Assembly (NCBI GenBank): GCA_964617565.1
Contig: CAZTYH010000036.1
Span: forward strand, 1 to 29,858
Length of the DNA stretch: 29,858 nt
DNA from: JAKJGV01 sp964617565
GTDB lineage: Bacteria > Verrucomicrobiota > Kiritimatiellia > CAIQIC01 > JAGNIJ01
Direction: 5' to 3'
Shown: piece after piece, positions 1 to 8,754 of the stretch
Position numbering within the stretch: the first letter of the stretch is position 1
Layout of the letters: each line of letters opens with the position of its first letter
Notes under the pieces: generated by a model
The model's database searches: none
What the model was told of the DNA's origin: nothing
The model's input: only the letters and a program-made list of their open reading frames with translations
Program-made: the position numbers and the translations under genes

Positions 1-1347
1 CTGTGCGCATTATGTTTGTGCATGGCCGTGCATTCCGTGCGCGGCGGGCAGGAACTTCGTCGTACGCCGGTGGTGCGGGCGGTGGAGAAGGCGTTGCCGA
101 GCGTGGTGAATATCGGTACGGAAAAGTTGGTGCAAGTCCGGTACACGGACCCCTTGCGCCGATTTCGCGGCGATCTGTTTGATGATTTTTTCCGGGAGTT
201 TTTCGGGGCGTCGCGGCCGGGATACCAGGTGCGGCATTCGCTGGGCTCGGGGGTGATCGTGGATCCGCGCGGATATATCCTGACGAATTATCACGTAATC
301 GAGAGGGCATCGAAGATTCGCGTTACGCTTTCGGACGAGCGCGAATATGACGCGGTTTTCCTTGCGGGCGACGAGATCAACGATCTCGCGTTGCTGAAGA
401 TCGAGCCGGCGGAACCGCTGGAGGCGATTGCGTTCGCGAAAGACGACGATTTTCTGCTGGGCGAAACAGTGATCGTGCTGGGTAATCCATTCGGTCTGGC
501 ACACACGGTGACGGTGGGTGTGCTTTCGGCGACGGACCGCGAGGCGCGTTACCAGGGCGAGGTTCTTTATCGGGACATCCTCCAGACGGATGCGGCGGTG
601 AATCCGGGGAGTTCGGGCGGACCGCTGTTGAATCTGGACGGCGAACTGATTGGGATCAATGTGGCGATTTATCGCGAGGCGCAGAATATCGGTTTTGCGG
701 TGCCGGTTCGGCGGGTGCGGGAATTGGCGGGGCGCTGGCTTTCGCCTGTGTTGACGCGCCGGTTGTCGCCGGGTTTTGAGGTGGAGGGGCGAGGCGGGCA
801 GTTGGTGGTGTCTCGCGAGGAGGAGCAGGATGGGGTGGCGGGCGCGGGCACGATGCGGGTTGGAGATCGGATATTAGGCTTGGGCGACCGATCCGTGGAC
901 AATCTTTTCGATTATCATCGCCTGTTGCTTGGATATGAGGCAGGAATGGTGGTGCCGTTGAGGGTTGGACGGGACGGGAGCACGGGCGTTGTGGAAGTGG
1001 TGATGGCCGCTTTGCCCAAGTTATCCGGAGCGGAACTGGCGACGAGGCGGCTGGGCCTGGAATTTTCGGCGGAAGCGCCGATGGTGCGTCCGGGCGGGGC
1101 CGCGCTGGGCAAAGGGCTGGTTGTAAAAACGGTGGTGAAGGGAAGCCCGGCGGCGTCTGCGGGATTGCGGCCGGGAATGATTGTTACGCGGTTGAATGAT
1201 GCGGAGATAAGGACCATGGACGATGTGGGGCATGCGCTTCGCGACGTTCGGGCGGGCCAGAAAGTGATGCTTGGGCTTTTAAGCGTGGAGGAGTCGGGTA
1301 CGTTCATCCTGGCGCAGCAGTCATCAGTTACGCTGGTTTCAAACTAG
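1..1347 (+). CDS. HtrA/DegP-family periplasmic serine protease with PDZ domains (5' end cut by window)
   Basis: Trypsin-like protease of the HtrA/Deg family, expected to degrade or refold damaged proteins in the periplasm. The frame is open to base 1, and the first residues (LCALCLCMAVHS) look like the end of a signal peptide, so the true start lies upstream of the window. Numbering from the TTG at 16, the catalytic triad is visible: His93 in NYHVIE, Asp123 in NDLALLKIE and Ser200 in NPGSSGGPL. The protease domain (about 20-235) is followed by a degenerate first PDZ (about 250-335) and a clearer second PDZ (about 345-430, with GSPAASAGLRPGMIV). The stop lies 3 nt before the ABC ATPase gene, so this is probably the first known gene of that operon. 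The family is certain; whether it is DegP, DegQ or DegS in role cannot be said. Confidence 0.93.
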   Translation: MCALCLCMAVHSVRGGQELRRTPVVRAVEKALPSVVNIGTEKLVQVRYTDPLRRFRGDLFDDFFREFFGASRPGYQVRHSLGSGVIVDPRGYILTNYHVIERASKIRVTLSDEREYDAVFLAGDEINDLALLKIEPAEPLEAIAFAKDDDFLLGETVIVLGNPFGLAHTVTVGVLSATDREARYQGEVLYRDILQTDAAVNPGSSGGPLLNLDGELIGINVAIYREAQNIGFAVPVRRVRELAGRWLSPVLTRRLSPGFEVEGRGGQLVVSREEEQDGVAGAGTMRVGDRILGLGDRSVDNLFDYHRLLLGYEAGMVVPLRVGRDGSTGVVEVVMAALPKLSGAELATRRLGLEFSAEAPMVRPGGAALGKGLVVKTVVKGSPAASAGLRPGMIVTRLNDAEIRTMDDVGHALRDVRAGQKVMLGLLSVEESGTFILAQQSSVTLVSN

Positions 1348-1350
1348 AAC

Positions 1351-2075
1351 ATGATCAAGGTTGAACATCTTTCAAAGCGATTCGCAGGTTGCAAAGCCGT
1401 GGACGACGTGTCGTTCGAGGTGGCGCGCGGAGAAATCGTGGGGTTGCTTGGTCCGAACGGCGCGGGGAAGACGACGACGATGCGGATTCTGACCTGCTTT
1501 TTTCCCGCAACGGCGGGGCGCGTGACGATCGCGGGATTCGATGTGTTTACACAGTCCATGGAAGTCCGGCGGCGGATCGGATACATGCCGGAAAACGTCC
1601 CGTTGTATCCGGAGATGCGGGTGGATGAGTATCTTCGTTTCCGCGCGCAGTTGAAGGGTGTGCGTGGGCGGAACATCCGGCGCCGTGTGCAGGAAGTGAA
1701 GGAGCTTTGCGGGCTGGAGGACGTTGGGCGGCGGATCATCGGGCAGTTGTCGAAAGGATATCGCCAGCGGACGGGTTTGGCGGAAGCGCTGGTACACGAT
1801 CCGGAGTTGTTGATCCTGGACGAGCCGACGATCGGGCTGGATCCGAACCAGATCCGGCAGGTGCGCGGGCTGATCCGCGAACTGGCGCAGCGGCATACGA
1901 TTCTTCTTTCCTCGCACATTCTGCCGGAGGTGGAAATGACCTGCCGGCGGGTGCTGATTCTGAAGGCGGGGCGCATCGTGGCATCGGATACACCTGAGAA
2001 TCTGCATGCAAGGCTGGAAGGGCGGGCGCGGGTGATCGTGGAGCTGCGCGGGCCGTCGGAAGAGGCCGGAGCGCG
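1351..2075 (+). CDS. ABC transporter ATP-binding protein, GldA/NatA-like (3' end lost in assembly gap)
   Basis: ATPase subunit that would energise the ABC-2 permease encoded just after the gap. Visible motifs are Walker A GPNGAGKTT (34-42), signature LSKGYRQR (132-139), Walker B LLILDEP (152-158, catalytic Glu157) and the switch His188. The DEPTIGLDPNQI and SSHILPEVE stretches are typical of the GldA/NatA/CcmA class. About 241 residues are readable before the N run; relatives are usually around 300, so roughly 60 or more residues are missing. The frame happens to stay open across the N run into the permease, but that 505-residue read-through is an artefact and not a fusion. The ATG lies 3 nt after the HtrA stop. 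GldA-like ATPases paired with GldFG are known from gliding Bacteroidota, but homologues are widespread in non-gliders, so no gliding role is claimed. Confidence 0.92.
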
Positions 2076-2175
2076 NNNNNNNNNNNNNNNNNNNNNNNNN
2101 NNNNNNNNNNNNNNNNNNNNNNNNNNNNNNNNNNNNNNNNNNNNNNNNNNNNNNNNNNNNNNNNNNNNNNNNNNN
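2076..2175. other. Assembly gap (100 N) between ABC ATPase and permease
   Basis: Exactly 100 N, the standard placeholder for a gap of unknown length. Both the end of the ATPase gene and the first roughly 20-30 codons of the permease gene are missing. From the usual lengths of the two proteins the true gap is probably longer than 100 bases (inference). Confidence 0.97.
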
Positions 2176-2868
2176 CCGATCGCATACGTGATGATCATTT
2201 TTTTCCTGGTGGTGATGGGTTTCAGTTTCTGGCTGCTGGTGAGCATCCTGGTGCAGGGCTCGATTTCGGCGACGATCATGAACGAGTTGTTCGGTTCGAT
2301 CTTCTTCTGGATTGCGATGTTGATCGTGGTGCCGGTTTTGACCATGCGCCTGATCGCGGAAGAGAACCGGTCCGGCACAATTGAAACGTTGATGACCGCG
2401 CCGGTGAGCGACACGGAAGTCGTGCTGGCGAAGTACGTGGGTGCGCTGGTGTTTTTCGTGCTGATGTGGCTGCCGACGGCGGTGTACGCGCTGGTCCTGC
2501 GGCGATTCAGTCCGTTGACGGCGCCGATGGATTTCGGTCCGATGTTCAGCGGCTACCTGGGCGCGACGCTGGTGGGCGCGTTCTATATTTCCATCGGGTT
2601 GTTCTGTTCGGCGCTGACGAGGAACCAGATCGTAGCGGCAATCAGTTGTTTTGCGTTGATCAACCTGGCGTTCATCTCGGGATTCCTGGCCTACGTGGGC
2701 CGCGACGAGATCGTGAGAAATGTCGGGGCGTATATTTCTTCCGTGGAATACATGCGGGATTTCGGGCGTGGCGCACTGGATTCGCGGGCGATCGTTTTTC
2801 ACCTGAGCGGGGCGGCGTTCATGCTGTTCGCGACGGTGAAGGTGGTGGAATCGAGGAAATGGAAATGA
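2176..2868 (+). CDS. ABC-2 type permease, GldF-like (5' end lost in assembly gap)
   Basis: Membrane subunit of the ABC system. The readable part (230 residues) starts inside the first membrane helix (PIAYVMIIFFLVVMGFSFW) and shows five further hydrophobic segments. The cytoplasmic stretch EENRSGTIETLMTAPVSDTEV is the characteristic ABC-2/GldF coupling region. A start codon and a short N-terminal amphipathic segment are expected in the gap. The TGA stop overlaps the ATG of the next gene (ATGA, 2865-2868), which implies translational coupling with the GldG-like partner. Substrate unknown. Confidence 0.88.
   Translation, partial: PIAYVMIIFFLVVMGFSFWLLVSILVQGSISATIMNELFGSIFFWIAMLIVVPVLTMRLIAEENRSGTIETLMTAPVSDTEVVLAKYVGALVFFVLMWLPTAVYALVLRRFSPLTAPMDFGPMFSGYLGATLVGAFYISIGLFCSALTRNQIVAAISCFALINLAFISGFLAYVGRDEIVRNVGAYISSVEYMRDFGRGALDSRAIVFHLSGAAFMLFATVKVVESRKWK
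2853..2856 (+). promoter_or_regulatory. Ribosome binding site fixing the gldG-like start
   Basis: GAGG lies 8 nt before the ATG at 2865 and inside the end of the permease gene. It favours the start that overlaps the permease stop over any upstream in-frame codon. An ATG at 2859 would be only 2 nt from GAGG and is less likely. Confidence 0.55.
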
Positions 2869-4367
2869 CGGAGCGTGAAACAGGGCCGGTGGATATGCAG
2901 GATGCGCCGCGCGGCGTGGGCTGGGCAGGCCGCCGCATCGCGGCGGGCCTGAACACCGGTGTTGCTCTGCTGCTTGCGGCGGTGCTGTTGCTGATGGTGA
3001 ACTACCTCGCCTACCGTCATTATCGCCGCTGGGATTGGAGCCGCAGCGGATTCTACAGGCTTTCCGAAAAGACGTTGAACCTGCTCAACAGCCTGACCAA
3101 CGATGTGAGCGTCGTGGTCTTTTTCCAGCCGAACCAGGATGTGTATGACGATGCGCGGAATCTTTTGAAGGAATACGAGTATGTTTCGCGGCGCATCCGG
3201 GTGGAGTGGGTGGACCCGGACAGGGACATTGCCCGCACGGAGGAGTTAGCCCGGCGATACACGGTGAGCGAAGCCAATGTCGTGGTTTTCGATTCGGCGG
3301 GTCGAACGAAGTATGTTTCCGGGGATGACGTAATGGAGATGGATTATCGGCCGCTGCAGTTCGGCCGCCCGCCGGAAGTGCTGGCCTTCAGGGGCGAGCA
3401 GGCGTTTTCCTCCGCGATCCAGAGCATCACGCAGGAGAAGCCGCCGGTTGTTTACTTCCTGCAGGGGCACGGGGAGCGCGATATAGACGATTTCAATCAG
3501 AACACCGGCTACTCGACGATTGCGCAGGAGTTGCGGCGCGACAACATGGAGGTGCGCAAGGTGACTCCGGGCGAGACGGCCGGCATCCCGGCGGATTGCG
3601 ATGTGCTGGTAATTGCAGGTCCGCAAAAAGAGTTGTCGCCGGCCGAGGTGGAAATGATCCGCGCCTACCTCGCGCGAAAGGGAAGTCTCATGGTACTGCT
3701 GGATGCCATGGTGCGCACCGGGCTTGAGCCGCTGTTGTCGGAGTGGGGGATCCGATTGGCGATGGATGTGGTGGTGGACGCGACGCGCACGCTGACCGGG
3801 CGCGAATTATTCGTTTCGGAATATGAGCCGCACCCGATTACGCGTCCGCTTCGCGGTATCAATACCGTGTTTTATCTTCCGCGTTCCGTTGAGCCGGAGG
3901 ACAGGCCTGTCGGCCGCGCGGTGGATCCCGCCGACCGGCCGCATGTGAGTTCGCTCGCGTCGTGTTCGTCGTCGGGGTGGGCGGAGACGGACCTGTCGCA
4001 AAGCCCGATGAAGTATGATGTGGAAGCGGACCGTCCGGGGCCGGTGGCGATCGCGGTAGCGGCGGAGCGGGGAACCGCGCCGGGAATAGATCTTCAGATT
4101 CGGCCGACGCGACTGGTGGTTTTCGGCGATTCCGATTTCGCGTCCAATGCCGGATTGACGGGCGGCAACTCCGATTTCTTTTTGAGCGCGTTGAACTGGC
4201 TGGCGGAGCGGGATGCGTTGATGGCGATTGCGCCCAAGCCGGTGGAGCAGATCCGGTTGATCATGACGCGAAGCGAGTTGCGCGGTCTTTTCTGGATGGT
4301 CGTGGGAACCCTGCCCGGCCTGGTGGCGGTGCTGGGTGTCGGGGTATGGCTGAGGCGGAGGTCCTGA
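2865..4367 (+). CDS. GldG-like ABC-type auxiliary protein
   Basis: A 500-residue membrane-anchored protein of the GldG/ABC-type uncharacterised transport family. One N-terminal helix (about 28-50) is followed by the family hallmark WDWSRSGFYRLSEKTLNLL (57-75), a long extracytoplasmic region including YFLQGHGERD, and a C-terminal helix (roughly 475-496) ending in RRRS. In relatives this protein works with the GldA/GldF ATPase and permease; its exact biochemical role is unresolved. Start chosen at 2865 because it overlaps the permease stop and has GAGG 8 nt upstream. The frame is open further upstream (to 2466), but that part is a shadow of the permease. The next gene follows after 3 nt. Confidence 0.88.
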   Translation: MTERETGPVDMQDAPRGVGWAGRRIAAGLNTGVALLLAAVLLLMVNYLAYRHYRRWDWSRSGFYRLSEKTLNLLNSLTNDVSVVVFFQPNQDVYDDARNLLKEYEYVSRRIRVEWVDPDRDIARTEELARRYTVSEANVVVFDSAGRTKYVSGDDVMEMDYRPLQFGRPPEVLAFRGEQAFSSAIQSITQEKPPVVYFLQGHGERDIDDFNQNTGYSTIAQELRRDNMEVRKVTPGETAGIPADCDVLVIAGPQKELSPAEVEMIRAYLARKGSLMVLLDAMVRTGLEPLLSEWGIRLAMDVVVDATRTLTGRELFVSEYEPHPITRPLRGINTVFYLPRSVEPEDRPVGRAVDPADRPHVSSLASCSSSGWAETDLSQSPMKYDVEADRPGPVAIAVAAERGTAPGIDLQIRPTRLVVFGDSDFASNAGLTGGNSDFFLSALNWLAERDALMAIAPKPVEQIRLIMTRSELRGLFWMVVGTLPGLVAVLGVGVWLRRRS

Positions 4368-4370
4368 TCC

Positions 4371-6194
4371 ATGCGGTTGCGTTCCACGTTTTTCCTGTTG
4401 ATTGCGGTTGCCGTTCTGGGCGGTTTCATTTTTATCGTGGAGCGCAAGAGCCAGACCACGCGTGAGCGCGAGGAACAGGCGCGCCGGGCCTTGGAGGTGG
4501 ATTCAGCCCGCGTGTCGTATCTTCGATTCGAAGCCGGGCCGATGCTGGTGGAGTGCGCGCGGGAAGGAGATGAATGGATGCTTGTGCAGCCCGTGCGGAC
4601 GCGCGCTTCGCAGGCGGCGATTGCGCGGATCCTGGCGGGGCTGGAAAACCTGCCGAAGGGCGAAGTGATTACCGAAGCGGAGCGCCGCGCGCGCGACCTC
4701 AGCTTGAGCGACTATGGATTGGATCAGCCGCGTGCGATCATGACCTATGGAGACAGCATGCATCGGCGGACGATCCTGGTGGGGCGCGATTCGCTGCTGG
4801 GCAATCAACTGTACATCAAAGGGCAACAGCAGGAAGAAATCATCGCCACCAGCACGAATCTGCTGGAGCTGATTCCCACCTCCGTGGCGGCGGTGCGTGA
4901 CCGGGTATTGTTCCGCGCGGGTCCGGAGCGGGTGCAGCGGCTGGAGCTGACGGTCCCGGCGGGATTCCTGCAGGTGGCGCGGCAGGAACGCGGGCGGTGG
5001 ATGATCCAGCAACCCGTGGTGACGCGCGCGGCCACGCCGGCGGTGAACGCTTTGCTTGAAAGCCTGGGCCATCTTCGCGTGGCCGAGTTCATGAGCGATG
5101 CGGGGGAGGACGCGGTAGCTTATGGATTTGATGAGCCGGCGATGCGGATCACCGTGTGGTATGGCGAAAGGGACGGCGAAGTTTCTCTTGTCCTGGGGCA
5201 CGTGTTGAAGAGCGATCCTTCGCTGATCTATGCGAAGCGCAGGGGCGAGGATTTTATTTATGCCGTTTCAACGAATGTTCTGACGCGGCTTCGCGTGGGG
5301 TTGGATGACTTGCGTGACAAGCGGCTGACGGCCCTGTCGCCGCCGGAAGTGGCCCGGGTGGAAATTGCGGATGCCGATCGCCGGCTGGTGCTGGAGCAGA
5401 AAGATGGAGCGTGGCACGTGGCGGAGCCGCGGCAGTGGAAAGCGGACGAGGAGCGGGTGCGGGAGCTTCTTGCGGCCTGGGTTGCGGCGCCGGTTCTTTC
5501 GTTTGTGGATGGGATTGGAACCAATCTTGCGGCCCATGGGTTCCTGCCGCCGGAGAGGGATGTCGTTTTTTCGCGCGGCACAACGGCAGGGCGCGACGTA
5601 GAAACGGTGCGCATCCGGATCGGAAGCAGGCAGAAGGATTCGGAGCAGGCGCTTGTGAAAATCGAAGGAGATGATTCGTTGCGTGGAGTGGATGCGGTCG
5701 CCCTGGATGCGTTGTCCGCCGATCCGTTGTTCTATCGCGATCGCGAGGTGCTGAGCGTGGCGGCCGATGATATCGTTTTCCTGACGGTACAGGATGGCGA
5801 TCGGAAGCAGTCGGTTGAGCGCGATGCGTCGAGTGCTTTTCGTCCGGTAAGGGAAGAGCAGTTCGTGTTGAACGACGAGGCGGTCAAGGGCATGCTGATG
5901 GTACTCGGGGAGTTGCGCGCGGAAGAGTTCGTGGCGGACGATCCGGATGACGTTGCGCCTTTCGGTCTTGCCGCGCCGGCTGCGGTTCTCACCGTGGGGC
6001 TGCGGGGTGAAGCCGGGATCAGCCGATCCGTATTGTTCGGCAGTGATGCCGGCGATTCCGGGGTGTATGCCATGCTGAAGGGGCGTGACCAGGTGTTCGT
6101 TTTGGAGAAGGCGGTGCGTTCCGCGCTGCTTCAAAATCTATACGCTGTTCCTCCACCCGTGACGCGGGAGTCTCTTGAAGCAGACAAACGCTAA
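4371..6194 (+). CDS. DUF4340 protein built of four tandem ~140-residue repeats
   Basis: A 607-residue protein with one N-terminal membrane anchor (about 6-23) and an extracytoplasmic remainder. DUF4340 proteins commonly sit beside GldF/GldG-type ABC genes; function unknown. The sequence shows an internal fourfold repeat. W-x-h-x-x-P-like motifs occur at EWMLVQP (68-74), RWMIQQP (209-215), AWHVAEP (347-353) and a weaker AFRPVRE (489-495). A Y/F/H-G-h-x-x-P turn occurs at YGLDQP (115-120), YGFDEP (251-256), HGFLPP (389-394) and FGLAAP (531-536). Spacing is near 138-141 residues. The start is 3 nt after the gldG-like stop, and the last 20 nt overlap the following AsmA-like gene. It is probably a periplasmic partner of the ABC system (inference). 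Confidence 0.85.
   Translation: MRLRSTFFLLIAVAVLGGFIFIVERKSQTTREREEQARRALEVDSARVSYLRFEAGPMLVECAREGDEWMLVQPVRTRASQAAIARILAGLENLPKGEVITEAERRARDLSLSDYGLDQPRAIMTYGDSMHRRTILVGRDSLLGNQLYIKGQQQEEIIATSTNLLELIPTSVAAVRDRVLFRAGPERVQRLELTVPAGFLQVARQERGRWMIQQPVVTRAATPAVNALLESLGHLRVAEFMSDAGEDAVAYGFDEPAMRITVWYGERDGEVSLVLGHVLKSDPSLIYAKRRGEDFIYAVSTNVLTRLRVGLDDLRDKRLTALSPPEVARVEIADADRRLVLEQKDGAWHVAEPRQWKADEERVRELLAAWVAAPVLSFVDGIGTNLAAHGFLPPERDVVFSRGTTAGRDVETVRIRIGSRQKDSEQALVKIEGDDSLRGVDAVALDALSADPLFYRDREVLSVAADDIVFLTVQDGDRKQSVERDASSAFRPVREEQFVLNDEAVKGMLMVLGELRAEEFVADDPDDVAPFGLAAPAAVLTVGLRGEAGISRSVLFGSDAGDSGVYAMLKGRDQVFVLEKAVRSALLQNLYAVPPPVTRESLEADKR
6166..6170 (+). promoter_or_regulatory. Ribosome binding site for the TTG start of the AsmA-like gene
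   Basis: GGGAG ends 4 nt before TTG 6175. The alternative ATG at 6301 has no comparable purine-rich site at a normal distance, so this motif is the main argument for the longer protein. Confidence 0.4.
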
Positions 6195-8688
6195 ATCACA
6201 ATGCCCGAAAAGCGCGGAGGCTGAGCAGCCCGGGCTGCCGGGCCGCTGGCCTCGTTTTTGTGTCTGCTGCTGGAAGGCGTTCTATTGGACGCATTGCACG
6301 ATGGCGCGGATTGTTCTCGTATTGATTCTATTTCTGCTTTACCTGCGGTTTGTCGGATTTCCCGGAGTGCTTGTGAGGAGAGTCGGCGATTGGCTTGCCG
6401 GGCAGGAGCTTTACGTCCAGGTCCGCCGTGTCCGCATTGACTTTCCGGCCAGCATCGTAGTGGAGGGGCTGCGGTTGTATGATGTGCCGGACGCGGATAT
6501 CCCGTTGCTGGAAATGGGGAGCATGGATCTGCGTTTCCGGCCTTCCTATTGGTTGAAGCGCCGCGCGGGATTCAACGGGCTTAATCTTCGCGGCGCCGTG
6601 CTGCGCGTGAACACCGCGGGCACCGGAATGACGGATAAGGGGCCGCAAACCCTTGTGCTTGAAGATGTGAATGCGATCCTGGGGTTTGAAGCTGCGGGCA
6701 TTCGCGTGGAGGAATACGATGCTGAATTTGTCGGCATCCATGTTCACGGAACAGGTTTTATCGTCGCCCTGGAGAGGCCGGAAGACGAGAAACTTTCGCT
6801 CCGGGATATTTCGAGGACGATCAAGGCGGCGCTGAAAGATTTGCCGCCCTGGTTGCCGGCCTTCGCGGAGCAGCTCAACGCGGTTGAGTTCGCGGTTCCG
6901 CCGAAGGCGGAACTGCAGCTTCACTTCACCCCGGCCGAACCGCTGCTCACGGAAATGCAGCTGGCGGTCATGGGACGGGAGACGCAGGTGCGTGGTGTGC
7001 GGCTGGATCGTTGGAGCGCCCACGTGGCGCTGCGGGATGGGATCCTTCGATTCGGGCCCGGGTCTCTTATCCAGGGAGAGACCTATTGTCATGCCAGCGG
7101 CACGCTGAATCTTCGTGATCGAATCGCCGATGGTCATATCTATAGCACGCTCTCTCCACAGGCATGGCTGAGCCTGGTTCCCAGGCGCTGGTACGAGCGC
7201 TCGGCCAGCGAAGGAATTGTGTTTCAGGGCAGCGGGTCGTTTGAGGTCTGGCTTGGACCGGCTTCGGTGGAAAAGCTTCTCGAGTCCATGAGCGGCTGGG
7301 CGGCGCTCGACGAAACCGTCTATCGGGATGTGTGGATCGAGCGGGCCTTCGCGCAATTCAAGAAGGAAGGCGATCTCGCCACCTTCAGCCGGGTGGAAGC
7401 GACCATCGGGCGGGATGCGCAACGCAGCACAATGAAGGGATCCGCCACACTGGACTTCGGGACGCTGGAATACACGGTTCAGGGATCGGGGGAATGTGAC
7501 CCCCGCGCGGCGCTGCCGCTGCTGACCCCGAACCAGGAAGAAATCATTTCCGCACTGGAATTTAATGTGTTGCCGAAGGTGGATGGGCGGATTTCGGGTG
7601 TGGTGACGAACCTCAACGCGTTCGGCATGACCGTTCAAATCGCCGCGCGCGATCTTTCTTTTCGCGGCGTGGAGATGGTCCGGTTTGACTCCGAAATGGT
7701 CTACTCGAACAATGCGATGAGTTTTCGCGACATGAAAGTTGAGCGTCCGGAGGGGCGCGTGGATGGGTGGGTGAGAATGGATTACGATCGCAATGTCGTG
7801 GAATATGATGTCGTCAGCACGGCGGATCCATACGCGGTGGGAAAAATCCTCGGATCGAATATTCATGCGTTTGTGAGCCGGTTCCGAATGGAGGGGCCGG
7901 TGCGCGTGGAAAGTCGAGGCCGCGTGGATTATGAAGGTCTTATGGACACGGATCTGGACGCGCAGGTCACGGCGCAGCGGGTAGGGATGGATTGGTTGCT
8001 GGTAGATCGCGGGGTATGCCGCATTCGCGCGGAAGGTACGCGGATCGAGTTTTCCGGAATCGAGGGAACGGTGTACGGCGGTACGTTTTCCGGGTCGGCG
8101 GCGATCTGGGACGTGAATGATCCGGAAGACATTCGATATGAAGTGAGTGGAGAAATCAGCAACGCCGATTTCCGACGGCTCATGGAAAGCATGAGGGAGG
8201 TGAACGGCGATATCTATCAAGGTGCGCTGTCCACCACGGTGACCGTTACGGGTGTGATCGGAAAAGGCAAGGGACCCACCGTTACAGGAGCCGGCCGGAT
8301 GGAAATCCGGAAAGGGACATTATTCCAGGTGCCGTTGCTAGGCGGGCTTTCCCAGATATTATCCCGTGTTTACCCCGGGCTGGGCTTTGCCACGCAAACG
8401 GATTTTACGTCGGCCTTCACCATTGCCGACAGCCGGGTGCGCGCGGAAAACGCGTTCCTGGAAGGCACGGTGATCAGCGTGAGCGCGAGCGGGTCCTATT
8501 ATTTTGATGAGCGTCTGGATATGCGGGTGCACGTGAAGCTTCTGCGCCGCGGACCCATCGCATCGGTGTTGCGCACGGTGACGTTTCCCGTGACGAAGCT
8601 CCTGGAGTTGCACCTCGGTGGGACGCTCGGAGAACCGAGGTGGCGTCCGCACAACCTGCCGAAAGAGTTGTTCCTGATGTTCGATTGA
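6175..8688 (+). CDS. AsmA-like (AsmA/YhdP/TamB superfamily) envelope protein
   Basis: An 837-residue protein with one N-terminal membrane helix (about 43-62, MARIVLVLILFLLYL) and a long beta-rich periplasmic region. The C-terminal part carries an AsmA-C-like segment ending ELHLGGTLGEPRWRP, where relatives have a similar GTL-x-x-P-x-W finish. Known AsmA/YhdP/TamB proteins bridge the inner and outer membranes and are linked to lipid transport or outer-membrane assembly; that role is inferred here by superfamily only. Two starts are possible. TTG 6175 overlaps the DUF4340 gene by 20 nt and has GGGAG upstream. ATG 6301 would remove 42 residues that are fairly polar and Cys/Trp-rich. The first is preferred because of the ribosome site and coupling, but the choice is uncertain. 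Confidence 0.8.
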   Translation: MKQTNAKSQCPKSAEAEQPGLPGRWPRFCVCCWKAFYWTHCTMARIVLVLILFLLYLRFVGFPGVLVRRVGDWLAGQELYVQVRRVRIDFPASIVVEGLRLYDVPDADIPLLEMGSMDLRFRPSYWLKRRAGFNGLNLRGAVLRVNTAGTGMTDKGPQTLVLEDVNAILGFEAAGIRVEEYDAEFVGIHVHGTGFIVALERPEDEKLSLRDISRTIKAALKDLPPWLPAFAEQLNAVEFAVPPKAELQLHFTPAEPLLTEMQLAVMGRETQVRGVRLDRWSAHVALRDGILRFGPGSLIQGETYCHASGTLNLRDRIADGHIYSTLSPQAWLSLVPRRWYERSASEGIVFQGSGSFEVWLGPASVEKLLESMSGWAALDETVYRDVWIERAFAQFKKEGDLATFSRVEATIGRDAQRSTMKGSATLDFGTLEYTVQGSGECDPRAALPLLTPNQEEIISALEFNVLPKVDGRISGVVTNLNAFGMTVQIAARDLSFRGVEMVRFDSEMVYSNNAMSFRDMKVERPEGRVDGWVRMDYDRNVVEYDVVSTADPYAVGKILGSNIHAFVSRFRMEGPVRVESRGRVDYEGLMDTDLDAQVTAQRVGMDWLLVDRGVCRIRAEGTRIEFSGIEGTVYGGTFSGSAAIWDVNDPEDIRYEVSGEISNADFRRLMESMREVNGDIYQGALSTTVTVTGVIGKGKGPTVTGAGRMEIRKGTLFQVPLLGGLSQILSRVYPGLGFATQTDFTSAFTIADSRVRAENAFLEGTVISVSASGSYYFDERLDMRVHVKLLRRGPIASVLRTVTFPVTKLLELHLGGTLGEPRWRPHNLPKELFLMFD

Positions 8689-8699
8689 AGCGGCATTTA

Positions 8700-8727
8700 T
8701 TGACTACGGCCCCTGATTGGTTACGAT
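8700..8727 (+). promoter_or_regulatory. Candidate sigma70-type promoter for the 182-residue membrane protein
   Basis: TTGACT (8700-8705), a 16-bp spacer and TACGAT (8722-8727) match the -35 and -10 consensus in 5/6 and 4/6 positions. It sits in the 66-bp space between two plus-strand genes, with a predicted transcript start near 8734, about 20 nt before the start codon. Seen by eye only. Confidence 0.35.
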
Positions 8728-8754
8728 GGGCGCTCGCGTATCGGCAGGTGAATT

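Noticed and set aside
1372..2802. Long minus-strand frames across the ABC genes
   Set aside because: They are antisense to clear ATPase and permease coding sequence, depend on the N run staying open, and have shadow-type composition.
6328..8220. A 630-codon open frame on the minus strand
   Set aside because: It lies wholly inside the AsmA-like gene, has His/Arg/Pro-rich composition typical of the reverse complement of GC-rich coding DNA, and shows no family motifs.
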